Assembly: GCA_003162555.1 (NCBI GenBank)
Contig: PMNQ01000082.1
Span: forward strand, 982 to 13,262
Length of the DNA stretch: 12,281 nucleotides
Reading direction: 5' to 3'
Origin: Gammaproteobacteria bacterium
GTDB taxonomy: Bacteria > Pseudomonadota > Gammaproteobacteria > Steroidobacterales > Steroidobacteraceae
Part shown: positions 6,172 to 12,281 of the stretch, one piece after another
Numbering within the stretch: the first letter of the stretch is position 1
Layout of the letters: every line of letters begins with the position of its first letter
Program-made: the position numbers and the translations under genes
Notes under the pieces: generated by a model
What the model saw: only the letters and a program-made list of their open reading frames with translations
The model's database searches: none
Told to the model about the DNA's origin: nothing

Positions 6172-8821
6172 TATCCACCCATTCTGACAGCAATCGCAGT
6201 TCAGCGGGAGTCATGAACCCGCTGTGATTCACAGGAGCTGCCGGCGTGCCGGCGAGCACCCTGAAGAACCGCGACCCTGCTGCGTTGCCGGGCGCCATGG
6301 AGCCAGGGACCTGCGTGTCAGTGCGTACCGGCGCGCAGCCGGCATCGAGACTGAAACTGGAAGTGGTGTGCGTGCTGACCAGTTGTTGGTAAGCGCGTAA
6401 CTGCGCGGTGACCTGCTGGGCCGGATCGGCGTCGAGTTCGAGGCCGCCATCCGCCGCGACCGGCAGCGTGACCGTCACCGGTGTCGGCGGGACAGTCATG
6501 CCAGGCGTGGGCGCCGGCGTGCAGGTCACATCCTGCGTGCGCGTGGCCGTGTGGCAGGTGGTGCAGGTGTTGACCGCGCGGTCGACCGACCAGAGCGGAT
6601 CGATATGCGCGGGCCAGATCGTGGTCGCGCCAGTGCCGCTGGCCGCGTAGTCGATCGTGATGCGGCAGCCGGATGAGTAGCTGTTGTTGCAGCTCGTGCT
6701 GGTCGGCAGCGGCGTGGTCAGTCCGGGAGTGTAGGTCAGCGAAATGGGCGAATCCGGCGCGACCGTGCCCGCATAGATGACATTGAGGCTGGGCGTGGCC
6801 GCGTTGCAGGCGATCGTGCCGCCGCAATTGGTGAGCGCGCCGTACACGCTCTGCGCCATGGTGGCGCCATTGTTGTTCGGGTCGCCGGCGTTGGCCGGCG
6901 CGAACAGGCCACTACGCCCGTGCGAGGTGGTGCTGGTGGCGGTGCGCGCATTGTGGCAGCCGTTGCACTGCAGGACTTCGCCCGGGCGCAGCTGCAGCCA
7001 GGCGCGGTGCTGCGGGAACTGCGGCAGCCGGCGCGCGTTCGCATCGATCACTGAAATCTGGAAGGCGACGTTCGAGGGCACCTTCACGCGCACCGAGCCA
7101 TCCGCTTCGATCGGCACATAGCCGAGGATTTCGCGCATGAAGCCGACGGAGTTACCGAGCGAGATGTTGCGGTCGAAATCAGGAAAGCCGTCCATCAGGT
7201 CCTTGTCGCCCAGCGAAACCGCCTTCTCGATGCGCAGGAAGCGCGCGTTGCGTGCATCCGCCGGCGTCGTCGACATGCGCGCGATGACATCTGCGTTGGT
7301 CTCGGCGCCGGTCGCGAGCGGCACGGTGGCATCCGCCCAGTCATAGATACTGCGGATATCGATGATGCCGAAGCCGTCGCCTGCCAGCGTCGTGCCGGTC
7401 GGCACCGGCGACACGAAGGCCGGCACCGGCCGCGCCTGCAGCGAAACGATGTCGGTCAGCATGATGTCTTCGGTCGGCGAAACGATGGGCTTGAAGGTGT
7501 TGTCCGTAGGATTGAACAGCCAGGCGCTGTACAGCGGCGGCGCGATCGGCAGCGCTGGCGTGATCGCGAGGTTGGCGCTGGTGCACGGCACGGTGGCGCC
7601 GGTGGAATCGATCAGGCGGCATTCGGTCCAGCTCGCCAGGATCCGATGCGTGCTGTCCCAGAGCGGGTAGGCGGAATTGAAGCGGCCGCCAGGCGAAGGC
7701 CCAGGGATGGTGCGCACATCGTTGGGAGTCGCGGCCGCCAGAGCCGGGCAGGGGTTCGTGGTCGTGGGTCCGGGGCCGGCGGCGAGCGTGCGCTGATTGC
7801 ACTCAACGGAATTCACCACATCGAGGATCACGAGATTCCCGCCGAAGTCGGTGCCGGGATCCTTCGGCCGCGTCAGCGCGAGCACCCGGCCGTCTTCCAT
7901 CTGCCGCGCCTTGACGAACTGCACGTCGGTCGGCAGTCCCGTGGTTGGATCTGCGGTGCCCACCATGTGGCTGCGCGCGCCGTACAACAGCTCGACGTCG
8001 CTCCCGTCCGGATTCATCGTGTACAGGTGCATCGCGTTGGTGCCGCCGGGCGCGTGGTCCCAGCGCGTGTACATGATGCGGCCGCCGGACATCACCGTCG
8101 GGTTCAGGTCGTGGCTCTGGTTGAACGAGATCTGCTGGAAGGCGCTCGGGCCGGTCAGCGTCGGGTCGAGCACGTTGAGCGTGAAGGCCGATTCATCGCC
8201 GTTCTCGGTCTGCGCCTCGAAGCCGCTCTTGCCTTCGATCAGCAGCACGCCCTTCGAATAGCGCTGGCGCGTCGAGGCGATGAGGATGCGGCCGTTCGGG
8301 TGCGAGGTATCGAGGGGCAGGTAGTGTGGCGACACGTCCTGGCCTTCATCGGCGGTCACATCGTCCGTGAGGCTGTGCAGGTCGTCGGCGGCGATGTCGT
8401 ATTCCCAGATGCGCCAGGTCGGCGTCTCGAAATCCTTCATCTTCGGATCGATCGGTCCGCGCATGGCGAACACGAGCCGCGTGCCGTCAGCCGAAACATC
8501 GAGATCACGGATGTCGTAGAAATCGGTGCCGGTGATGCGCGTGGTGATGTTGCGCTCGACGCCGCTCGGCGTAGCCTTGTCGCGAATGTAAACGTCGGCC
8601 TTGCTCCAGAACGGCCGCTGGTGCGTCAGGTCGTCCAGATCGCGCAGCTTCTGCAGCTCCACCGGATCGGTCGGCAGCATGCGCTTGATGTAGGCAATAC
8701 CGAAGTCGGTGGTACCGCCGCCGGTCTGTCCATGGCCGATGTCGACCGAGCCTTTGCTGCTGCAAGCAGACATAAGCACGATCGCCAGCAGGCTCAATAG
8801 CAGACGGATATCACGGTTCAT
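6122..8821 (-). CDS. HzsA-related (hydrazine synthase alpha-like) two-haem lipoprotein
   Basis: 899 residues from ATG 8821, chosen because it gives a lipoprotein signal peptide with lipobox LMSAC (C20) and has GGAG nine bases upstream. The frame runs open to 9007 but that part has no signal sequence. Residues about 95-500 look like a beta-propeller of TolB/PD40 type, with repeats such as LDVSADGTRLVFAMRG (107-122), HDLNPTVMSGGRIMYTRWD (237-255) and LYTMNPDGSDVELLYG (266-281). A middle domain (about 560-640) carries the first haem site CNGCH (619-623) after HRAWLQLRPGEVLQ. A C-terminal domain carries CTTCH (753-757). The order propeller, haem, haem matches the alpha subunit of anammox hydrazine synthase, but such HzsA-related proteins also occur outside anammox. 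Extra Cys (341, 358, 401, 413, 666, 672, 711, 719, 767, 829) suggest disulfides. Electron-transfer or oxidoreductase role inferred; substrate unknown. Confidence 0.87.
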   Translation of the reverse strand: MNRDIRLLLSLLAIVLMSACSSKGSVDIGHGQTGGGTTDFGIAYIKRMLPTDPVELQKLRDLDDLTHQRPFWSKADVYIRDKATPSGVERNITTRITGTDFYDIRDLDVSADGTRLVFAMRGPIDPKMKDFETPTWRIWEYDIAADDLHSLTDDVTADEGQDVSPHYLPLDTSHPNGRILIASTRQRYSKGVLLIEGKSGFEAQTENGDESAFTLNVLDPTLTGPSAFQQISFNQSHDLNPTVMSGGRIMYTRWDHAPGGTNAMHLYTMNPDGSDVELLYGARSHMVGTADPTTGLPTDVQFVKARQMEDGRVLALTRPKDPGTDFGGNLVILDVVNSVECNQRTLAAGPGPTTTNPCPALAAATPNDVRTIPGPSPGGRFNSAYPLWDSTHRILASWTECRLIDSTGATVPCTSANLAITPALPIAPPLYSAWLFNPTDNTFKPIVSPTEDIMLTDIVSLQARPVPAFVSPVPTGTTLAGDGFGIIDIRSIYDWADATVPLATGAETNADVIARMSTTPADARNARFLRIEKAVSLGDKDLMDGFPDFDRNISLGNSVGFMREILGYVPIEADGSVRVKVPSNVAFQISVIDANARRLPQFPQHRAWLQLRPGEVLQCNGCHNARTATSTTSHGRSGLFAPANAGDPNNNGATMAQSVYGALTNCGGTIACNAATPSLNVIYAGTVAPDSPISLTYTPGLTTPLPTSTSCNNSYSSGCRITIDYAASGTGATTIWPAHIDPLWSVDRAVNTCTTCHTATRTQDVTCTPAPTPGMTVPPTPVTVTLPVAADGGLELDADPAQQVTAQLRAYQQLVSTHTTSSFSLDAGCAPVRTDTQVPGSMAPGNAAGSRFFRVLAGTPAAPVNHSGFMTPAELRLLSEWVDIGAQYYNNPFAAPLNN

Positions 8822-8830
8822 TCCCACATG

Positions 8831-8834
8831 CTCC
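8831..8834 (-). promoter_or_regulatory. Ribosome binding site deciding the HzsA-related start
   Basis: GGAG on the minus strand, nine bases before ATG 8821. With the lipoprotein signal peptide that follows, it fixes this start over the open frame reaching to 9007. Confidence 0.7.
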
Positions 8835-8835
8835 A

Positions 8836-8849
8836 GCTGGCGAGCCAGC
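8836..8849. repeat. Palindrome GCTGGCGAGCCAGC next to a ribosome binding site
   Basis: A 6-2-6 inverted repeat whose minus-strand end lies one base from the GGAG of the HzsA-related gene. It could be an operator or, in the mRNA, a hairpin that masks the binding site. In this GC-rich sequence a short palindrome can also arise by chance. Confidence 0.4.
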
Positions 8850-9066
8850 GCTCGCGTTCTGCCAACTCGGTCACGTCCGCGCAAGGCACAGTTGGGGTTC
8901 CTTGTGGTCCCAGGGGGCCCGGCACGGCTCGCAAATCTAGCATGCACAGGTAGAGGTTCATGCGTGTGGCTGCCGTGACCCGCCTCGCAGATCGGGAATG
9001 CAAGCATAGCGGTTCAACGTAACCGGGAGCGTTGTCGGCATATGGCGACGTGTGCGCATTGAGACA

Positions 9067-9096
9067 TTCTGGCGGCCCCAAAGCCGTGCGTATATT
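9067..9096 (+). promoter_or_regulatory. Possible sigma-70-type promoter for the plus-strand cytochrome genes
   Basis: TATATT at 9091-9096 matches the -10 consensus at five of six bases and stands out in GC-rich surroundings. Eighteen bases upstream is TTCTGG (9067-9072), a poor -35 match. The implied leader would be about 35 bases. An activator may compensate for the weak -35. Confidence 0.4.
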
Positions 9097-9127
9097 CACC
9101 GCCGTAGTGGTGCCCACCGCGGCGCCT

Positions 9128-9132
9128 GGGAG
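9128..9132 (+). promoter_or_regulatory. Ribosome binding site of the single-haem cytochrome gene
   Basis: GGGAG six bases before ATG 9139. It selects this ATG over the earlier in-frame start at 9052, whose extra residues are Arg-rich and would bury the signal peptide. Confidence 0.75.
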
Positions 9133-9138
9133 CGACGA

Positions 9139-10317
9139 ATGAAACAGGTCATGCATCAAGGTCCCGCACGGCGCGCCGCCACGTTGGCAGGCGTGTTGCT
9201 GCTGGCGCTCCAGGGCTGGACGCCTGTGATCGCCGGTCCGCGTGAACAGGCGCGGCGCATGCATGATCGGCTTGCCGGCGTGCCGCCGAGCGATACGGTG
9301 CTGACGCAGATGGCTACTGATATCGCCGGCGGACAGTCCGATGCCGCCGCGCAGTTGGCGATGACCAACAAGAATTTCTACAACGTGACGCTGAAGAATT
9401 TCGTTGCGCCGTGGACCAACCGCGACCGCACCGTGTTCGTGCCGCTCAACGACTACACCGCGACCGTGATCGGCATGGTGCGCGACGACGTCGATTTCAG
9501 CACGCTGCTGTCGGCCGACCTGCTGTACGTGTCGAATGCGTCGGGCGCACCGGCCTATTCGGCCAGCAACAACGATCACTACCAGTACCTCGACGACAAC
9601 AACGTCGATCTGCAGGCCACGCTCCAGCCCGCGACGCAGTCTGGCCTGCTGGGCCTGCCGGTGGCGGCGACCGCCGGCATCATGACCACGCACGCGGCCG
9701 CGCAGGCCTTCTTCATCAACGGCACCAACCGCGCGATGTTCCGCTTCACGATGATCAATCACATGTGCCGCGACCTCGAGCAGCTGCAGGACTCCTCTCT
9801 GCCGCCGGATCGCGTTCGCCAGGACGTAAGCCGCTCGCCCGGCGGCGACAGCCGCGTGTTCCTCAATAGCTGCATCACCTGTCATGCCGGCATGGATCCG
9901 CTGGCGCAGTCGTTCGCGTACTACAACTTCGACGCGACCACGAACCAGCTGCAGTACACGGACGGCTCGGTGCAGCCGAAGTACCTGATCAACTCCGACA
10001 ACTTCAAGTCCGGCTACGTGACCGTCGACGATCACTGGGACAACCGTTATCGCCAGGGTGCCAACCAGGTGCTCGGCTTTGATGCGGCGCTGCCCGGCAC
10101 GGGCACCGGCGCCAAGAGCATGGGCCAGGAACTCGCGCACAGCGACGGCTTCGCGCAGTGCCAGGTCGAGAAGGTATTCAGGGCGGTGTGCCTGCGTGAT
10201 CCGGGCAACGCCACCGACCGCTCGACGGTGCAGACCATCAAGAACAAGTTCAAGACCACCGGTTACAAGATGAAGCAGGTATTTGCCGATGCCGCCATCT
10301 ACTGCATGGGCAACTAG
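9139..10317 (+). CDS. Exported single-haem c-type cytochrome, DUF1592/DUF1588-like
   Basis: 392 residues. The signal peptide spans residues 1 to about 32 (RRAATLAGVLLLALQGWTPVIAG). One haem c site, CITCH (245-249), is followed by AGMDPLAQSFAYYNFD, which resembles the DUF1588 signature of a CxxCH, then MDPxG and a following FD. Upstream, FSTLLSADLLYVSN (120-133) and GLLGLPVAATAGIMTTHAAA (169-188) resemble the DUF1592 part of planctomycete-type cytochromes. Near the C-terminus HSDGFAQCQVEKVFRAVCLR (334-353) has two further Cys, with another at 389, and no second CxxCH. It is shorter than typical DUF1592/1588/1585 fusions, so it may be a reduced form. Location is periplasmic or beyond. It forms an operon with the next gene (ten-base gap). 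The redox role is inferred and the substrate unknown. Confidence 0.85.
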   Translation: MKQVMHQGPARRAATLAGVLLLALQGWTPVIAGPREQARRMHDRLAGVPPSDTVLTQMATDIAGGQSDAAAQLAMTNKNFYNVTLKNFVAPWTNRDRTVFVPLNDYTATVIGMVRDDVDFSTLLSADLLYVSNASGAPAYSASNNDHYQYLDDNNVDLQATLQPATQSGLLGLPVAATAGIMTTHAAAQAFFINGTNRAMFRFTMINHMCRDLEQLQDSSLPPDRVRQDVSRSPGGDSRVFLNSCITCHAGMDPLAQSFAYYNFDATTNQLQYTDGSVQPKYLINSDNFKSGYVTVDDHWDNRYRQGANQVLGFDAALPGTGTGAKSMGQELAHSDGFAQCQVEKVFRAVCLRDPGNATDRSTVQTIKNKFKTTGYKMKQVFADAAIYCMGN

Positions 10318-10321
10318 GGAG
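10317..10321 (+). promoter_or_regulatory. Ribosome binding site overlapping the upstream stop codon
   Basis: GGGAG shares its first G with the TAG stop of the single-haem gene and lies six bases before GTG 10328. It supports the GTG start and coupled translation of the two cytochromes. Confidence 0.7.
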
Positions 10322-10327
10322 ATAGCC

Positions 10328-12281
10328 GTGAATCGTACGCTGCGAATTCCGCACCTGTTGCTCATCGGCCTGGTCGCTGTCGTGCTGAGCGCCTGCTCGG
10401 GCGGCGCGGCCACCACCGCCAACCCCAACGGCAATGGCAGCGTCACCGCTGCAAGCTACACCGGCCCGGCGCCCAGCACGGCCGACGTGCAGGCCTTCAA
10501 GATCAACCTCTGGCAGAACATCAACACGCCAAACCGCTGCGGCAACTGCCACAAGGCGGGCGGCCAGTCGCCGATGTTCGCGCGCTCCGATGACGTGAAC
10601 CTCGCCTACAACGACGCGCTCGGCGTCGTGAACCTGGCGCAGCCCGACCAGTCGAAGATGGTTCTCAAGGTGGCCGGCGGCCACAACTGCTGGCTCTCAA
10701 GCGCGCAGTCCTGCGCCGACATTCTCACCACCTGGATCAAGGCCTGGGCCGGCGGCGTCTCCTCGGGCGGCACCCAGATCCAGTTGCAGGCTCCGGTCCT
10801 CAAGGACGTGGGCAGCACCAAGACTTTCCCGGCGACCGCGAATGACAACGGCGCCGCTTCCTTCGCGCAGACAATCTACCCGCTGCTGAGCCAGTTCTGC
10901 TCGCGCTGCCACAGCGCCAACGCGACCACGCCGCAGACACCGTATTTCGCCAGCAGCGACGTTAACGAGGCCTACGCGAACGCGCAGGCCAAGATCAACC
11001 TCGACACGCCCGACCTGTCGCGCTTCTACGTGCGTCTGCACGACGAGAGCCACAATTGCTGGATCCCGCAGGGCGCCACGGCCGTGAGCTGCCCGCAGAG
11101 CTCGGCGATCATGCTGGCCGCGATCCAGGCCTTCGTCGATGGCATCGTGCCGACGCAGGTCGATCCCACGCTGCAGCTGTCGAAGGCACTCACTCTCTAT
11201 GACGGCACGGTCGCTTCGGGCGGCAACCGTTACGACACCGGCGTGATCGCCAAGTGGCAGTTCAAGGAAGGCTCGGGCAGCGTCGCCGACGACACCAGCG
11301 GCGTCGATCCGGCACTTAACCTGACGCTCTCGGGCGATACCGCCTGGGTCGGCGGCTGGGGCGTGAGCTTCGGCCCGAACGGCGGCGAAGCGCGCGGCGG
11401 CGCCGCCAGCAGCAAGCTCTACAACCTGATCAAGGGCGGCGGCGAATACAGCGTCGAGCTGTGGGTCGCGCCGGCCAACGTGACGCAGGAAGACGCCTAC
11501 ATGGCGAGCTATTCCGGCGGCACGGCGGCGCGCAATTTCACCATGGGCCAGCACGCCTACCAGTACGAGATGTTCGCGCGCTCCAGTGACACCGACGCCG
11601 ACGGAGCGCCGGCGTTGCTCACCAGCGATACGGATCGCGACGCCCAGGCCTCGCTCCAGCACGTCGTGCTCACCTACGACCCGGTCAACGGCCGGCGCCT
11701 GTACGTGAACGGCAACTTCACCGGCGACATGGACGCGGAGAAGGGCGGTTCGGTTGGCAACTGGGACGACACCTTCGTATTCCTGCTCGGCAACGAGACT
11801 TCGGGCAACCGCAAGTGGCAGGGCACGGTGCGCTTTGCCGCGGTGTTCAACAAAGCGCTGACGCAGGAGCAGATCCAGCAGAACTTCGCGGCCGGCGTCG
11901 GCGAGCGTTACTTCCTGTTGTTCAATGTGAGTGCGCTGACCGGCATGAGCCAGGCCTACGTGATGTTCGAGGTGAGCCGCTACGACAGCTACAGCTACCT
12001 GTTCACGAAACCGACTTTCATCAGCCTCGATCCGGCCGCCATGCCCGGCAGCATCGCGATCAAGGGCATGCGCATCGGCGTGAATGGCGCCGAGGCCGTG
12101 GTGGGCCAGGCGTACGCGCCGATCGATACGGTCGTCACCGACGCCAATTTCACGGCTGGGGTTGGGCAAAAGCTCAGTGCAGTTGGCACGGTCATCGCGC
12201 TGCAGAAGGGGCCGGATTCCGACCTGTTCTTCCTCAGCTTCGATCAGATCGGCAACAGCATGCACGTGCGCACTCCGCCTG
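10328..12281 (+). CDS. Two-haem LamG-domain lipoprotein, C-terminus beyond window edge
   Basis: 651 residues are visible and the reading frame is still open at the right edge. GTG 10328 gives a signal peptide with lipobox LSAC (C23). Two similar haem modules follow: CGNCH (71-75) with HNCW at 119-122, and CSRCH (191-195) with HNCW at 242-245. Residues about 305-520 form a LamG/concanavalin-A-like jelly-roll domain (GVIAKWQFKEGSGSVADDTSG, then YSVELWVAP, QHVVLTYDPVNGRRLYVNG, and RFAAVFNKALTQEQIQQNF). The region after about 527 (YFLLFNVSALTGMSQAYVMF, then KGMRIGVNG) is unassigned. LamG domains often bind carbohydrates or proteins, so this may be a surface cytochrome with a binding module. It is co-transcribed with the single-haem gene upstream. 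Haem and LamG calls are strong; the role is inferred. Confidence 0.87.
   Translation, partial: MNRTLRIPHLLLIGLVAVVLSACSGGAATTANPNGNGSVTAASYTGPAPSTADVQAFKINLWQNINTPNRCGNCHKAGGQSPMFARSDDVNLAYNDALGVVNLAQPDQSKMVLKVAGGHNCWLSSAQSCADILTTWIKAWAGGVSSGGTQIQLQAPVLKDVGSTKTFPATANDNGAASFAQTIYPLLSQFCSRCHSANATTPQTPYFASSDVNEAYANAQAKINLDTPDLSRFYVRLHDESHNCWIPQGATAVSCPQSSAIMLAAIQAFVDGIVPTQVDPTLQLSKALTLYDGTVASGGNRYDTGVIAKWQFKEGSGSVADDTSGVDPALNLTLSGDTAWVGGWGVSFGPNGGEARGGAASSKLYNLIKGGGEYSVELWVAPANVTQEDAYMASYSGGTAARNFTMGQHAYQYEMFARSSDTDADGAPALLTSDTDRDAQASLQHVVLTYDPVNGRRLYVNGNFTGDMDAEKGGSVGNWDDTFVFLLGNETSGNRKWQGTVRFAAVFNKALTQEQIQQNFAAGVGERYFLLFNVSALTGMSQAYVMFEVSRYDSYSYLFTKPTFISLDPAAMPGSIAIKGMRIGVNGAEAVVGQAYAPIDTVVTDANFTAGVGQKLSAVGTVIALQKGPDSDLFFLSFDQIGNSMHVRTPP
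10496..10753 (+). repeat. First copy of duplicated haem module
   Basis: Residues 57-142 of the LamG cytochrome. Order of landmarks: LWQNI, CGNCH, a SPMFARSDDVNLAY-type segment, HNCW (119-122), C129, then a helix ending in WAGG. It aligns by eye with the copy at 10862-11143. Confidence 0.75.
10862..11143 (+). repeat. Second copy of duplicated haem module
   Basis: Residues 179-272 of the LamG cytochrome. Order of landmarks: IYPLL, CSRCH, TPYFASSDVNEAY, HNCW (242-245), C255, then a helix ending in VDG. The same landmarks in the same order as in 10496-10753 indicate an ancient internal duplication. Confidence 0.75.

Larger units (their letters stand above)
8822..9138. promoter_or_regulatory. Divergent intergenic region between the two cytochrome gene blocks
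   Basis: 317 bp separating the minus-strand operon from the plus-strand cytochrome pair. It must hold promoters for both directions. The minus-strand frame stays open through part of it, but has no coding character of its own. It contains a palindrome beside the minus-strand ribosome binding site and a good -10-like box for the plus strand. No small gene or RNA could be supported. Confidence 0.7.

Noticed and set aside
7646..8800. 384-codon plus-strand open frame
   Set aside because: Antisense to the propeller part of the HzsA-related gene; a GC-driven open frame without motifs.
6122..8821. True anammox hydrazine synthase subunit
   Set aside because: No HzsB/C genes, no hydrazine dehydrogenase, and the expected Tyr after the first haem site is Thr. 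Only family relatedness is claimed.
8934..8939. TAGATT as a -10 box for the minus-strand operon
   Set aside because: No acceptable -35 at the right distance, so the minus-strand promoter was left unplaced.
8818..10446. 542-codon minus-strand open frame
   Set aside because: Antisense to the single-haem cytochrome gene, whose CITCH site, signal peptide and binding site are real. The shadow has no motif.
10697..12265. 522-codon minus-strand open frame
   Set aside because: Antisense to the LamG cytochrome. It is rich in Arg, Ala, His and Val with no domain.

Overview
The window is a GC-rich, gene-dense bacterial segment with two divergent gene blocks. Exported lipoproteins, outer-membrane beta-barrels ending in aromatic residues and c-type cytochromes show a Gram-negative (diderm) cell. 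The Fsr-like transporter and gene style fit a proteobacterium, perhaps a gammaproteobacterium of the Xanthomonadales/Nevskiales type. That placement is inference; there is no rRNA or marker gene here.

Left of about position 8821 everything reads on the minus strand. In transcription order the genes are: a 899-residue two-haem lipoprotein related to the alpha subunit of hydrazine synthase (8821-6122); an SH3 plus beta-barrel protein (6171-5386); a lipid-anchored beta-barrel protein (5416-4682); a TlpA-type thioredoxin (4665-4162); a small DUF4266 lipoprotein ending in GGGCGCN (4151-3906); a DUF3570 outer-membrane protein (3898-2756); a secreted SYLF/Ysc84 protein (2706-1882); an L-erythro-3,5-diaminohexanoate dehydrogenase (Kdd, 1878-889); and an Fsr-type MFS exporter cut by the left edge (887 to beyond 1). 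Gaps are 49 bp or less and the first two junctions overlap, so the first six genes look like one operon. The last three may be a downstream transcription unit or a continuation.

Right of a 317-bp divergent intergenic region, two plus-strand genes follow: an exported single-haem protein resembling DUF1592/DUF1588 cytochromes (9139-10317), and a two-haem lipoprotein with a duplicated haem module and a LamG-like domain (10328 to beyond the right edge).

The eight genes from 2756 to 12281 all encode envelope proteins: three cytochromes with five CxxCH sites in total, three barrels, a thiol-disulfide protein and a Cys-tailed lipoprotein. Together they look like a dedicated surface redox system of unknown substrate. 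The SYLF, Kdd and Fsr genes are better understood families and probably lie outside this system. No tRNA, rRNA, CRISPR, insertion sequence or convincing terminator was seen.
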